Below are positions 18,133 through 26,568 of a DNA stretch of 64,000 nucleotides, piece by piece. Numbering within the stretch: position 1 is the first letter of the stretch; every line of letters begins with the position of its first letter. The stretch comes from Streptomyces sp. CB02400 (GTDB lineage Bacteria; Actinomycetota; Actinomycetes; Streptomycetales; Streptomycetaceae): positions 310,001 to 374,000 of the forward strand of contig NZ_LIWB01000001.1 in assembly GCF_001905725.1 (NCBI RefSeq), given 5' to 3'. The position numbers were made by a program, and so were the translations under genes. The notes beneath the pieces were generated by a model. That model did not search any database, was not told the origin of the DNA, and was given only the letters and a program-made list of their open reading frames with translations.

Positions 18133-18261
18133 ATGCCTGCGGCGCGGCGTTCGGTCCGGTGGGGGTGCGGGTTTTATGCCTGCGGCGCCGCTTTCGGTTC
18201 GGTGGGGGCTCGGGTTTTATGCCTGCGGCGCAGCTTTCGGTTCGGTGGGGGCTGGGGTAGC
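18133..18261 (+). repeat. 43-bp tandem direct repeat, three copies
   Basis: Three consecutive 43-bp units begin ATGCCTGCGGCGC and contain TTCGGTYCGGTGGGGG (18133-18175, 18176-18218, 18219-18261). Units 2 and 3 are nearly identical; unit 1 has diverged more. Each unit starts with ATG, but 43 is not a multiple of three, so no repeated protein results. It directly follows the DUF6099 gene. The rest of the 605-bp interval up to 18735 holds the dispersed repeat and nothing else I can support. Confidence 0.85.
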
Positions 18262-18478
18262 GCCTGCGGTCGGTGGGTGGGTCGGGGCCGGGTCGGGGGT
18301 GTCCGTCCTCGGACTGGCGCGAAATGGGTTCCTTGGAGGGGGTGCGGGGTGCGGACGCGCCGGCCACTGCGGGCGGCCACCCCCGCCCCGTCCCCTCCCC
18401 GCCGTACGCGGCTACCTACCGCCACCCCGCCGTGCCCGCGATCCGCGGACAGTCATGCCGCATGCCGCCGTACCCGTC

Positions 18479-18679
18479 CTCCGCGGGCAGTCGTGCCTCC
18501 CCCAGTGCCTCAAGGGTTTGGGAGGTACCCCCAGGGGGCGGCACGGGTGGGCGGTGGGGGTACCTCCCGCTCATGGGGGCACCTCCCGCTCGAGAGAAGC
18601 CGAGAGTGGGGGAGAAGCCGAGAGTGGGGGAGGCACCCCGCAGGCGCCGGGCTGCGCGACCACCCCCGGCCCGCACCAC
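18479..18679 (+). repeat. Dispersed intergenic repeat, copy 2
   Basis: This is a closely similar copy of the element at 15621-15800, lengthened by an internal duplication of a CTCCCGCTC-containing segment. It lies upstream of the LLM oxidoreductase gene, in the same orientation as copy 1. Confidence 0.8.
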
Positions 18680-18734
18680 CGCCGGGGCACCCCGCAGACG
18701 CCGGCCCCCGCCCGCAAGCGTGCAGGATGGACCC

Positions 18735-19658
18735 ATGGATCTTCGAATCTTCACCGAACCCCAGCAGGGCGCCACCTACGACACCCTCCTCACCGTCGCC
18801 AAGGCCACAGAAGACCTCGGCTTCGACGCCTTCTTCCGCTCGGACCACTACCTCAGCATGGGCTCCGCCGACGGCCTGCCCGGCCCCACCGACGCCTGGA
18901 TCACCCTCGCCGGTCTCGCCCGCGAGACCAACCGCATCCGGCTCGGCACCCTGATGACCGCCGGCACCTTCCGCCTCCCCGGCGTGCTCGCCATCCAGGT
19001 CGCCCAGGTCGACCAGATGTCCGGCGGCCGTGTCGAACTCGGCCTGGGCGCGGGCTGGTTCGAGGAGGAGCACAAGGCGTACGGCATCCCCTTTCCGAAG
19101 GAGAAGATCGCCCGCCTCGAAGAGCAGCTGGAGATCGTCACCGGTCTGTGGGCCACCGAGGCCGGCCAGACCTTCGACTACCACGGCACCTACTACGACC
19201 TCACCAAGTCCCCCGCGCTCCCCAAGCCGGCCCAGCCCAAGGTGCCGGTCCTCATCGGTGGCCACGGCGCGACCCGCACCCCGCGCCTGGCAGCCCGGTT
19301 CGCGGATGAGTTCAACATGCCCTTCGGTTCCATCGAGGACACCGTGCGCCAGTTCGGCCGGGTCCGCGACGCCGCCCGGGAGGCCGGCCGTGACCCGGGC
19401 GACCTCGTCTACTCCAACGCCCTCGTCGTCTGCGTCGGCAAGGACGACCAGGAGGTCGCCCGCCGCGCCGCCGCGATCGGCCGCGAGGTCGACGAACTCA
19501 AGACCAACGGCCTGGCGGGCTCCCCGGCCGAGGTCGTCGACAAGATCGGCCGTTACACCGAGACCGGCTCCAGCCGCATCTACCTCCAGGTCCTCGACCT
19601 GCACGACCTCGACCACCTGGAACTGATCTCCGCCCAGGTCCAGTCCCAGCTGTCGTAA
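18735..19658 (+). CDS. LLM-class F420-dependent oxidoreductase
   Basis: This 307-aa luciferase-like barrel protein belongs to the group that uses coenzyme F420 in actinobacteria. Visible blocks are the N-terminal strand MDLRIFTEPQQG, FDAFFRSDHYL, RIRLGTLMTAGTFR, SGGRVELGLGAGWFEEEH (typical of the family) and VPVLIGGHGATRTPRLAAR. The substrate cannot be told from sequence. The ATG at 18735 was chosen as the start closest to the conserved first strand. It stands alone and is followed by a clear hairpin terminator. Confidence 0.9.
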   Translation: MDLRIFTEPQQGATYDTLLTVAKATEDLGFDAFFRSDHYLSMGSADGLPGPTDAWITLAGLARETNRIRLGTLMTAGTFRLPGVLAIQVAQVDQMSGGRVELGLGAGWFEEEHKAYGIPFPKEKIARLEEQLEIVTGLWATEAGQTFDYHGTYYDLTKSPALPKPAQPKVPVLIGGHGATRTPRLAARFADEFNMPFGSIEDTVRQFGRVRDAAREAGRDPGDLVYSNALVVCVGKDDQEVARRAAAIGREVDELKTNGLAGSPAEVVDKIGRYTETGSSRIYLQVLDLHDLDHLELISAQVQSQLS

Positions 19659-19677
19659 CACGGGCTCCACGAGAAAC

Positions 19678-19706
19678 GGGGCCGTCCGTACGGAACGGAC
19701 GGCCCC
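19678..19706 (+). terminator. Rho-independent-type hairpin after the LLM gene
   Basis: A 12-bp perfect stem (GGGGCCGTCCGT pairing with ACGGACGGCCCC) with a 5-nt loop lies 20 bp after the stop. No U tract follows, as is common in Streptomyces. Confidence 0.8.
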
Positions 19707-19822
19707 GCCGCATCCGCCCGTAAATTCCCGGGGCATCCCCGACCGTTCCCGGTACGTTGGCACCACACGCCCGAATCCGGCGTGTACCCCCAGCTCAGAA
19801 GGCGTTTCGAGGTGTAACCACC

Positions 19823-21286
19823 GTGTTCCTGACGATCAGTACCACCGGCTCCGCAGAGCGCCCCGCGACCGACCTCGGTTTCCTGCTGCACAAGCATCCC
19901 GAGAAGGCGCAGGCGTTCTCCACGTCCTACGGCACGGCCCACGTCCTCTACCCAGAGGCGGACGCCGAGCGCTGCACGGCGGCGCTGCTGCTGGAGGTGG
20001 ACGCGGTGGCACTGGTCCGGCGCGGCAAGGGCAAGGGCCGTGGCGGCGCCCCCGACGCGGCACTCGCGCAGTACGTCAACGACCGCCCGTACGCGGCGTC
20101 CTCCCTGCTCGCCGTCGCGCTGAGCGGTGTCTTCTCCAGTGCGATGCGCGGTGTGTGCGCCGCCCGCCCGGAACTGCCGGAGCAACCGCGTCCGCTGCGT
20201 ATCGAGGTGCCCGCGCTGCCCGCGCGCGGCGGCCCCGAACTCGTCCGCCGGCTCTTCGAGCCGCTCGGCTGGACGGTCACCGCCGAGCCCGTGGCCCTGG
20301 ACGCCGAGTTCCCCGAGTGGGGCGACTCGCGGTACGTGCGCCTGGTCCTGGAGTCGGACACGCTCACCCTCGCCGAGGCACTGCGCCACCTCTACGTCCT
20401 GCTCCCTGTCCTCGACGACGCCAAGCACTACTGGGTCGCCTCCGACGAGGTCGACAAGCTGCTGCGGGCCGGTGAGGGCTGGCTGCCCGCGCACCCCGAA
20501 CAGAAGCTGATCACCAGCCGCTACCTGTCCCGCCGCTGGTCGCTGACCCGGCAGGCCATGGAACGCCTTGAACTGGTCCGGCTGGCCGAGGCGGACGACA
20601 GTGACGTCGAGGAGATCGACAACGCCGTGGCGGCGGAGACCGAGTCCGAGGAGAAGCCGACCCCGCTCGCCGTGCGGCGGCGGGAGGCGATCCTCGCCGC
20701 GCTCCATGCCTGTGGCGCCGCCCGGGTGCTCGACCTCGGCTGCGGTCAGGGCCAGCTCGTACAGGCACTGCTCAAGGACCCGTCGTTCACCGAGATAGTC
20801 GGCGTCGACGTGTCGATGCGGGCGCTCACCATCGCCTCCCGGCGGCTGAAACTGGACCGCATGGGAGAGCGGCAGGCGGCGCGCGTGCGGCTCTTCCAGG
20901 GCTCACTGGCCTACACCGACAAGCGGCTCAAGGGCTACGACGCCGCCGTGCTCAGCGAGGTGATCGAGCACCTCGACCTGCCCCGGCTGCCCGCCCTGGA
21001 GTACGCGGTGTTCGGTGCCGCCCGCCCCCGTACGGTCCTCGTGACCACCCCCAACGTCGAGTACAACGTGCGCTGGGAGACCCTCCCGGCCGGCCATGTC
21101 CGGCACGGCGACCACCGCTTCGAGTGGACCCGCGAGGAGTTCCGCGCCTGGGCGCGGACAGTCGCCGAACGACACGGTTACGGCGTCGGGTTCGTGCCCG
21201 TGGGCCCGGACGACCCCGAGGTCGGACCGCCCACCCAGATGGCCGTGTTCACGGCCGACACCGTGAAGGAGGCGAAGGCCGCATGA
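19823..21286 (+). CDS. hen1: Bacterial Hen1, 3'-terminal RNA ribose 2'-O-methyltransferase
   Basis: This 487-aa partner of Pnkp in RNA repair methylates the 2'-OH of the 3'-terminal nucleotide at the break before ligation, which protects the repaired RNA from being cut again at the same site. The N-terminal half (about residues 1-240) is the Hen1-specific domain that joins the Pnkp complex (MFLTISTTG...ATDLGFLLHKHP). The C-terminal half is a SAM methyltransferase with RVLDLGCGQGQL near residue 301 and the metal-binding SEVIEHLDLPRL near 378. The GTG at 19823 matches the conserved start. It overlaps pnkp by 4 bp (ATGA), the usual operon order. Confidence 0.95.
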   Translation: MFLTISTTGSAERPATDLGFLLHKHPEKAQAFSTSYGTAHVLYPEADAERCTAALLLEVDAVALVRRGKGKGRGGAPDAALAQYVNDRPYAASSLLAVALSGVFSSAMRGVCAARPELPEQPRPLRIEVPALPARGGPELVRRLFEPLGWTVTAEPVALDAEFPEWGDSRYVRLVLESDTLTLAEALRHLYVLLPVLDDAKHYWVASDEVDKLLRAGEGWLPAHPEQKLITSRYLSRRWSLTRQAMERLELVRLAEADDSDVEEIDNAVAAETESEEKPTPLAVRRREAILAALHACGAARVLDLGCGQGQLVQALLKDPSFTEIVGVDVSMRALTIASRRLKLDRMGERQAARVRLFQGSLAYTDKRLKGYDAAVLSEVIEHLDLPRLPALEYAVFGAARPRTVLVTTPNVEYNVRWETLPAGHVRHGDHRFEWTREEFRAWARTVAERHGYGVGFVPVGPDDPEVGPPTQMAVFTADTVKEAKAA

Positions 21287-23841
21287 CCACCACCACCGGG
21301 ACCCCGCAGCCGCGGGGCCGCACCCTGCCCGTCACCGACCTCTCCCTCGTGGTGCTCGTCGGCGCCTCCGGTTCGGGCAAGTCGACCTTCGCGCGCCGTC
21401 ACTTCAAGCCGACCGAGGTCATCTCCTCCGACTTCTGCCGCGGTCTGGTCGCCGACGACGAGAACGACCAGAGCGCGTCGCGGGACGCCTTCGACGTGCT
21501 GCACTACATCGCCGGCAAGCGGCTGGCCGCCGGCCGCCGCACCGTCGTCGACGCGACCAACGTGCAGCAGGACGGCCGGCGGCAGCTGATCGAGCTGGCC
21601 AGGAAGTACGACGTCCTGCCGATCGCCATCGTGCTCGACGTGCCCGAGCAGGTGTGCGCCGAGCGCAACGCGGCCCGCACCGACCGCGCCGACATGCCCC
21701 GCCGGGTCATCCAGCGCCACACCCGCGAACTCCGCCGTTCACTGCGTCACTTGGAGCGCGAGGGGTTCCGCAAGGTGCACGTGCTGCGCGGGGTGGAGGA
21801 GGCCGAACACGCCACAATCGTCACCGAGAAGCGGTTCAACGACCTCACCCACCTCACCGGGCCCTTCGACATCGTCGGCGACGTCCACGGCTGCGCGTCC
21901 GAACTGGAGGCGCTGCTCGGCAAGCTGGGTTACGTCGACGGCGTGCACCCCGAGGGCCGTACCGCCGTCTTCGTCGGCGACCTCGTCGACCGCGGCCCGG
22001 ACAGCCCCGCCGTACTGCGCCGCGTGATGACCATGGTGAAGGCGGGCAGCGCGCTGTGCGTGCCCGGCAACCACGAGAACAAGCTCGGCCGCTACCTCAG
22101 GGGCCGCAAGGTCCAGCACACCCACGGACTCGCCGAGACCATCGAGCAGATGGACGAGCAGAGCGAGGAGTTCCGCGCCGAGGTGCGGGAGTTCATCGAC
22201 GGACTGGTCAGCCACTACGTCCTCGACGGCGGCCGGCTGGTGGTCTGCCACGCCGGTCTGCCGGAGAAGTACCACGGCCGCACCTCCGGCCGGGTCCGCA
22301 GCCACGCCCTCTACGGCGACACCACCGGCGAGACCGACGAGTTCGGCCTGCCCGTGCGCTACCCGTGGGCGGAGGACTACCGAGGCCGGGCCGCCGTCGT
22401 CTACGGCCACACCCCCGTCCCGGAGGCCACCTGGCTCAACAACACCATCTGCCTGGACACCGGCGCCGTCTTCGGCGGCAAGCTCACCGCGCTGCGCTGG
22501 CCGGAGCGGGAACTGGTCGACGTACCGGCCGAGCGGGTCTGGTACGAGCCGACCCGCCCGCTGCACACCGAGGCCCCCGGCGGCCACGAGGGCCGCCCGC
22601 TGGACCTGGCGGACGTGCACGGCCGCCGCTTCGTCGAGACCCGGCACCACGGCCGGATATCGATCCGCGAGGAGAACGCCGCCGCGGCCCTGGAGGTCAT
22701 GAGCCGCTTCGCGATCGACCCGCGCCTGCTGCCGTACCTCCCGCCGACCATGGCACCCACCGCCACCTCGCACCTCGACGGCTACCTGGAGCACCCGGTC
22801 GAGGCGTTCGCCCAGTACGAGCGGGACGGCGTCGCCCGGGTCGTGTGCGAGGAGAAGCACATGGGCTCCCGCGCGGTCGCCCTGGTCTGCCGCGACGCCG
22901 ACGTGGCCGCCGAGCGCTTCGGCGCCACGGGAGGCCCGACCGGATCGCTCTACACCCGCACCGGCCGCCCCTTCTTCGACGACATCTCCGTCACGGAGGA
23001 GATCCTCGGCCGGCTGCGCACGGCCGTCACCGAGGCCGGTCTCTGGGAGGAGCTGGACACCGACTGGCTGCTGTTGGACGCCGAGCTGATGCCGTGGTCG
23101 CTGAAGGCGTCCGGGCTGCTGCGCTCCCAGTACGCGGCGGTCGGCGCCGCCTCCGGTGCGGTCTTCCCCGGCGCCCTGGCGGCCCTGGAGGGTGCGGCGG
23201 CCCGTGGTGCGGACGTCGAGGACCTGCTGAACCGCCAGCGCGAACGCGCCGCCTCCGCCTCGGCGTTCACCGACGCGTACCGCCGCTACTGCTGGACCAC
23301 CGACGGCCTGGACGGCGTCCGCCTGGCCCCGTTCCAGATCCTCGCCGTCCAGGGCCGCAGCCTCGCCGCCCTGCCCCACGACGAGCAACTGTCCCTCATC
23401 GACCGCCTGGTCGAGCACGACACCACCGGACTGCTGCAGACCACCCGCCGCCTCTACGTCGACACGGCCGACCCCGAGTCCGTACGTGCCGGAGTCGACT
23501 GGTGGCTGGAGATGACCGGACGCGGCGGCGAGGGCATGGTCGTCAAGCCGGTCGGCGCTTTGGTACGCGACCAGAAGGGCCGCCCGGTGCAGCCCGGCAT
23601 CAAGTGCCGGGGCCGGGAGTACCTGCGGATCATCTACGGCCCCGAGTACACCCGCCCGGAGAACCTGGCCCGCCTGCGCAACCGCTTCCTCAACCACAAG
23701 CGCTCCCTCGCCCTGCGCGAGTACGCCCTCGGCCTGGAGGCCCTGGACCGCCTCGCCGAGGGCGAGCCGCTGTGGCGCGTCCACGAGCCGGTCTTCGCCG
23801 TACTGGCCCTGGAGTCGGAGCCGGTGGACCCGCGGCTGTAG
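21283..23841 (+). CDS. pnkp: Polynucleotide kinase-phosphatase Pnkp with ligase (adenylyltransferase) domain
   Basis: This 852-aa RNA repair enzyme has three domains. The 5'-kinase carries GASGSGKS at about residues 27-34. The metallophosphatase that heals 2',3'-cyclic phosphate ends carries GDVHG near 199, GDLVDRG near 232 and GNHEN near 263. The C-terminal adenylyltransferase carries EEKHMGSRA, with the AMP-accepting lysine near 526. Pnkp seals RNA only in complex with Hen1, whose gene overlaps its start. Known targets of such systems are tRNAs cleaved by ribotoxins. The pair has no other cistron and is followed by a strong hairpin. Confidence 0.96.
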   Translation: MTTTTGTPQPRGRTLPVTDLSLVVLVGASGSGKSTFARRHFKPTEVISSDFCRGLVADDENDQSASRDAFDVLHYIAGKRLAAGRRTVVDATNVQQDGRRQLIELARKYDVLPIAIVLDVPEQVCAERNAARTDRADMPRRVIQRHTRELRRSLRHLEREGFRKVHVLRGVEEAEHATIVTEKRFNDLTHLTGPFDIVGDVHGCASELEALLGKLGYVDGVHPEGRTAVFVGDLVDRGPDSPAVLRRVMTMVKAGSALCVPGNHENKLGRYLRGRKVQHTHGLAETIEQMDEQSEEFRAEVREFIDGLVSHYVLDGGRLVVCHAGLPEKYHGRTSGRVRSHALYGDTTGETDEFGLPVRYPWAEDYRGRAAVVYGHTPVPEATWLNNTICLDTGAVFGGKLTALRWPERELVDVPAERVWYEPTRPLHTEAPGGHEGRPLDLADVHGRRFVETRHHGRISIREENAAAALEVMSRFAIDPRLLPYLPPTMAPTATSHLDGYLEHPVEAFAQYERDGVARVVCEEKHMGSRAVALVCRDADVAAERFGATGGPTGSLYTRTGRPFFDDISVTEEILGRLRTAVTEAGLWEELDTDWLLLDAELMPWSLKASGLLRSQYAAVGAASGAVFPGALAALEGAAARGADVEDLLNRQRERAASASAFTDAYRRYCWTTDGLDGVRLAPFQILAVQGRSLAALPHDEQLSLIDRLVEHDTTGLLQTTRRLYVDTADPESVRAGVDWWLEMTGRGGEGMVVKPVGALVRDQKGRPVQPGIKCRGREYLRIIYGPEYTRPENLARLRNRFLNHKRSLALREYALGLEALDRLAEGEPLWRVHEPVFAVLALESEPVDPRL

Positions 23842-23859
23842 CGGGCGGACGCGTGCCGC

Positions 23860-23905
23860 GGCCCGGTCCGGACAAGGCCCTCCGAGGCCCTGTCCGGACC
23901 GGGCC
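23860..23905 (+). terminator. Long hairpin terminator after pnkp
   Basis: GGCCCGGTCCGGACA pairs with TGTCCGGACCGGGCC around a short GC-rich inner stem-loop, starting 18 bp after the pnkp stop. The remaining 87 bp before the next gene should hold the promoter of the VMAP operon; I see no convincing -35/-10 pair. Confidence 0.8.
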
Positions 23906-23992
23906 GGTGTCTGTCGACGTCACTTGGTTCACGGCAGTTCACGTGCTAGCTTCGCTGGTCCGCCAGAGGAACCGGCTCACGGGGGGAGGTCG

Positions 23993-25531
23993 GTGGAGAC
24001 AGCGTCGGGATTGGACGGGGTGGGGCGCGCGCCGGCCAGGGATCTGTTGTTCCGTCTGACCGAGGCGCTGTGCGGGCTGAGCTGCCTCGAGGACCAGGCG
24101 GGGCGCACGTACTTCGCCGGCATGCTGGCCGAAGAGCTCAACCAGCACGTGGACTTACGCGGCACCAAACTGCGCGAGGACGTCATCGCCCTGGTACGCG
24201 CGGCGTTGAGCGTCCCCGCGGGGGAGCGGGTGCTCGTCGACGTCGTGCGGGTCTTCGAGGGAGCCGCGGCAGCCGGCGTGTTCGAGGAACTGCTGGGCCC
24301 CGGTGAGGCGCACACCGACCCGTTGCCCGGCCCCCTCGACCACCAGGACCTGGACACCGCCTCCGCACTCCTGCGCACCGTGCAGGGCGTCCTTCCCGCC
24401 GGTGCGCTGCGCAACGTACTGGCGAGCGACCTGCACCTCGACCTGCCGCCCGGCCTCTCACCGGTCCAGCTCTTCACCTACGCGACGGAGCTGAACGTAC
24501 AGCCGGACGGCCTGCCGCCCGCGGTCCTCCTGATCGAGCACGCCGCGGAGCTGACCTCGTCGCCGGACAGGCGCCTCGCCCTGTCCGCGTGGGCGAGCGG
24601 CTGGGCCCGGCGGGCCGGCCTGCTCACCGCGCTGGAACGCCGACGGACCGAGCGGGCCGGGACCACGGCGGACCCGACGATCCCGCGCTGCCTGGTCGTG
24701 GCCGTGGAGCCGGCCCGCGACGGCTCGGACGACGTCGTGGTGCGCCCGTGGCTGAACACCGTCCCGGGCCGCTGGCAGCCCCGGGCCGCGGAACCCGAGA
24801 CGACGAGCCTCGACCGTCTCGGCCGGGCCGTCGAGCGTGTCCTGCGGCAGGTCGTACGCCTCTCGCCCACGCCGTACGCCCCGGTCTCCGAGATGTCGGG
24901 ACAGACGCCGCCCTACGTCGAGTTCGTGCTCCCCTACGACCTGCTCAACCACGACATGGCGGGGCTGACCGTCAGATCGGTGGACGGCAGGCCCCAGCCC
25001 CTCGGACTGAGGTACGGCGTCCACCTGCGCAGCCTGGAACGGATGCGCACCGACGACCTGCTGGTCAGGGAACAGTGGCTGGAGCGGTGGGAGACCCTGC
25101 GCAACCGGGGGATCGGAGTCCACGGCTGGCGGACGTCGGACCGTACCGGACCGGACGTCTGGCAGGCCGCGCTGGCCTCGGAACCCAGCCGCACGGCCGC
25201 GGTGCTCGACGCCCCGGACGGGGGCGCGGCGACCGAGGCGGTGAAGGCGGCCATCGCCGAGGGCATCGGCCTCGCCGTCTGGGACCGCCGGGGCGAGTTC
25301 AGCGAGGAGCGCCGCGAAGTGGTGACCGCCGTGTTCTCCTCCGTCCCCACGCCGACACAGATCCCGGTCGCCATCCACCGGCTGCGGCGCACGGCCGGAC
25401 TCGATGTGGCGGGGCCCCTGCTCCTGGGCCGGCACATCGCCTTCCTCTGGGACGACCCCCACCGGCTGGTCGACATCCAGACCGCCGCCGACTACGGCTT
25501 CGACGACCACGACAGCGAGGAGACCCGGTGA
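23993..25531 (+). CDS. VMAP (vWA-MoxR-associated protein) with N-terminal effector-associated domain
   Basis: This 512-aa protein is the first gene of a coupled three-gene set. The N-terminal ~95 residues form an all-alpha domain (RDLLFRLTEALCGLSCLEDQ, then a long LVRAALSVPAG...VRVFEG helix pair) of the kind called effector-associated (EAD), thought to recruit a matching effector by homotypic contact. The rest matches the VMAP middle and C-terminal regions: a body with ALSAWASGWARRAGL, VVVRPWLNT and FVLPYDLLNHDM, and a final PLLLGRHIAFLWDDPHRL. In described vWA-MoxR-VMAP conflict systems VMAP is the adaptor between the MoxR ATPase and effectors. The GTG start at 23993 follows GGGGGGAGG. The ATPase start overlaps the stop by one base. 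Confidence 0.82.
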   Translation: METASGLDGVGRAPARDLLFRLTEALCGLSCLEDQAGRTYFAGMLAEELNQHVDLRGTKLREDVIALVRAALSVPAGERVLVDVVRVFEGAAAAGVFEELLGPGEAHTDPLPGPLDHQDLDTASALLRTVQGVLPAGALRNVLASDLHLDLPPGLSPVQLFTYATELNVQPDGLPPAVLLIEHAAELTSSPDRRLALSAWASGWARRAGLLTALERRRTERAGTTADPTIPRCLVVAVEPARDGSDDVVVRPWLNTVPGRWQPRAAEPETTSLDRLGRAVERVLRQVVRLSPTPYAPVSEMSGQTPPYVEFVLPYDLLNHDMAGLTVRSVDGRPQPLGLRYGVHLRSLERMRTDDLLVREQWLERWETLRNRGIGVHGWRTSDRTGPDVWQAALASEPSRTAAVLDAPDGGAATEAVKAAIAEGIGLAVWDRRGEFSEERREVVTAVFSSVPTPTQIPVAIHRLRRTAGLDVAGPLLLGRHIAFLWDDPHRLVDIQTAADYGFDDHDSEETR

Positions 25532-26568
25532 TGAGCGGGCCGGACGCGACCGACGGCACCGACTGGCGTGTGTTCCGAGCGACGGGAGCGGTCCAGGGCG
25601 CGGCGCCGCCCCCGCTGCCGGACGCGCCCCCCTGGCGCAGGTTCCGCGGCGGACCGCCGCAGCCGCCACCGCCGGACGATCCCGAGGCCGCGCTGCGCCG
25701 TCTGGGCCCCGGCGACCACGTTCCACAGCTCGGCCCGGAGCAGATCGACACGGTCAACGCCGCCCTGCTGTTACGCCGTCCGCTGCTCATCACGGGCCCG
25801 CCCGGCATCGGCAAGTCCACGCTCGCGTACCTCCTCTCCCGGGAACTCGGGCTGGGCAGGGTCCTGCAGTGGAACATCGTCAGCCGTACGACCCTGCGCG
25901 ACGGCCTGTACGCCTATGACGCCATCGGGCGGGCCCAGGCCATCGCCGCCTGGCAGGCCGTCGAACAGCGGACGCCGACCGACGGCGGGCAGCCCCCGGC
26001 CCTCGGCGACTTCGTCACCCTGGGGCCCCTGGGCACGGCACTGCTGCCCTACGAACGCCCCCGTGTCCTCCTGGCCGACGAGCTGGACAAGAGCGACATC
26101 GACCTGCCGAACGATCTCCTGCACGTACTGGAGAACGGCAGTTACGACATTCCCGAACTGGTCCGTGACGCCGCCGACTCGGCCCGGGTGCACACCGACG
26201 ACCCCAGGCAGTCCGCGCTGGTTTCCGGGGGGCGGGTGGAGTGCCGCGAGTTCCCCGTCGTGCTGATCACCAGCAATGGCGAACGCGAGTTCCCGGCCGC
26301 CTTCCGCAGGCGCTGTCTGCCCCTGGAGATGCAGGCCCCCACACGGGAACAGCTCCTGGCCATCGTGTCGGGGCACCTGGGAAGCCTGCCGCCGGACGCG
26401 GAGGCCATGGTCGACGTGTTCCTCCAGCGGGTCCGGGCGGGCGGCACGCACTCGCTCGACCAGCTGCTGAACGCCGCCCGGCTGACCACCGTCGACGGCT
26501 TCCGCACCGACGGCGACGGCCGGAGACTCATCGAGACACTGCTGCGCGACCTGGCCAAGGGCCGCTGA
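25531..26568 (+). CDS. MoxR-type AAA+ ATPase
   Basis: This 345-aa AAA+ ATPase follows the VMAP gene (TGATG overlap) and overlaps the next gene in the same way. After a Pro-rich N-terminus (about 60 residues) it has Walker A GPPGIGKS near residue 89, Walker B VLLADELDKSD, sensor 1 VVLITSNGEREF and an arginine-finger region FRRRCLPLEM. The order fits the MoxR clade, which usually acts as a chaperone with a vWA-domain protein. Here the partner is the vWA-like region of the downstream protein. Role inferred: ATP-dependent remodelling or licensing step of the conflict module. Confidence 0.9.
   Translation: MSGPDATDGTDWRVFRATGAVQGAAPPPLPDAPPWRRFRGGPPQPPPPDDPEAALRRLGPGDHVPQLGPEQIDTVNAALLLRRPLLITGPPGIGKSTLAYLLSRELGLGRVLQWNIVSRTTLRDGLYAYDAIGRAQAIAAWQAVEQRTPTDGGQPPALGDFVTLGPLGTALLPYERPRVLLADELDKSDIDLPNDLLHVLENGSYDIPELVRDAADSARVHTDDPRQSALVSGGRVECREFPVVLITSNGEREFPAAFRRRCLPLEMQAPTREQLLAIVSGHLGSLPPDAEAMVDVFLQRVRAGGTHSLDQLLNAARLTTVDGFRTDGDGRRLIETLLRDLAKGR

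Noticed and set aside
18133..18261. CRISPR-like array
   Set aside because: The 43-bp units are contiguous direct repeats with no spacers of different sequence between them, and no cas gene is nearby.
25531..26568. MoxR ATPase as part of a metal chelatase or methanol dehydrogenase locus
   Set aside because: Neighbours are a VMAP protein and an NB-ARC/TPR protein; no chelatase subunit, dehydrogenase or separate classical vWA gene is present.
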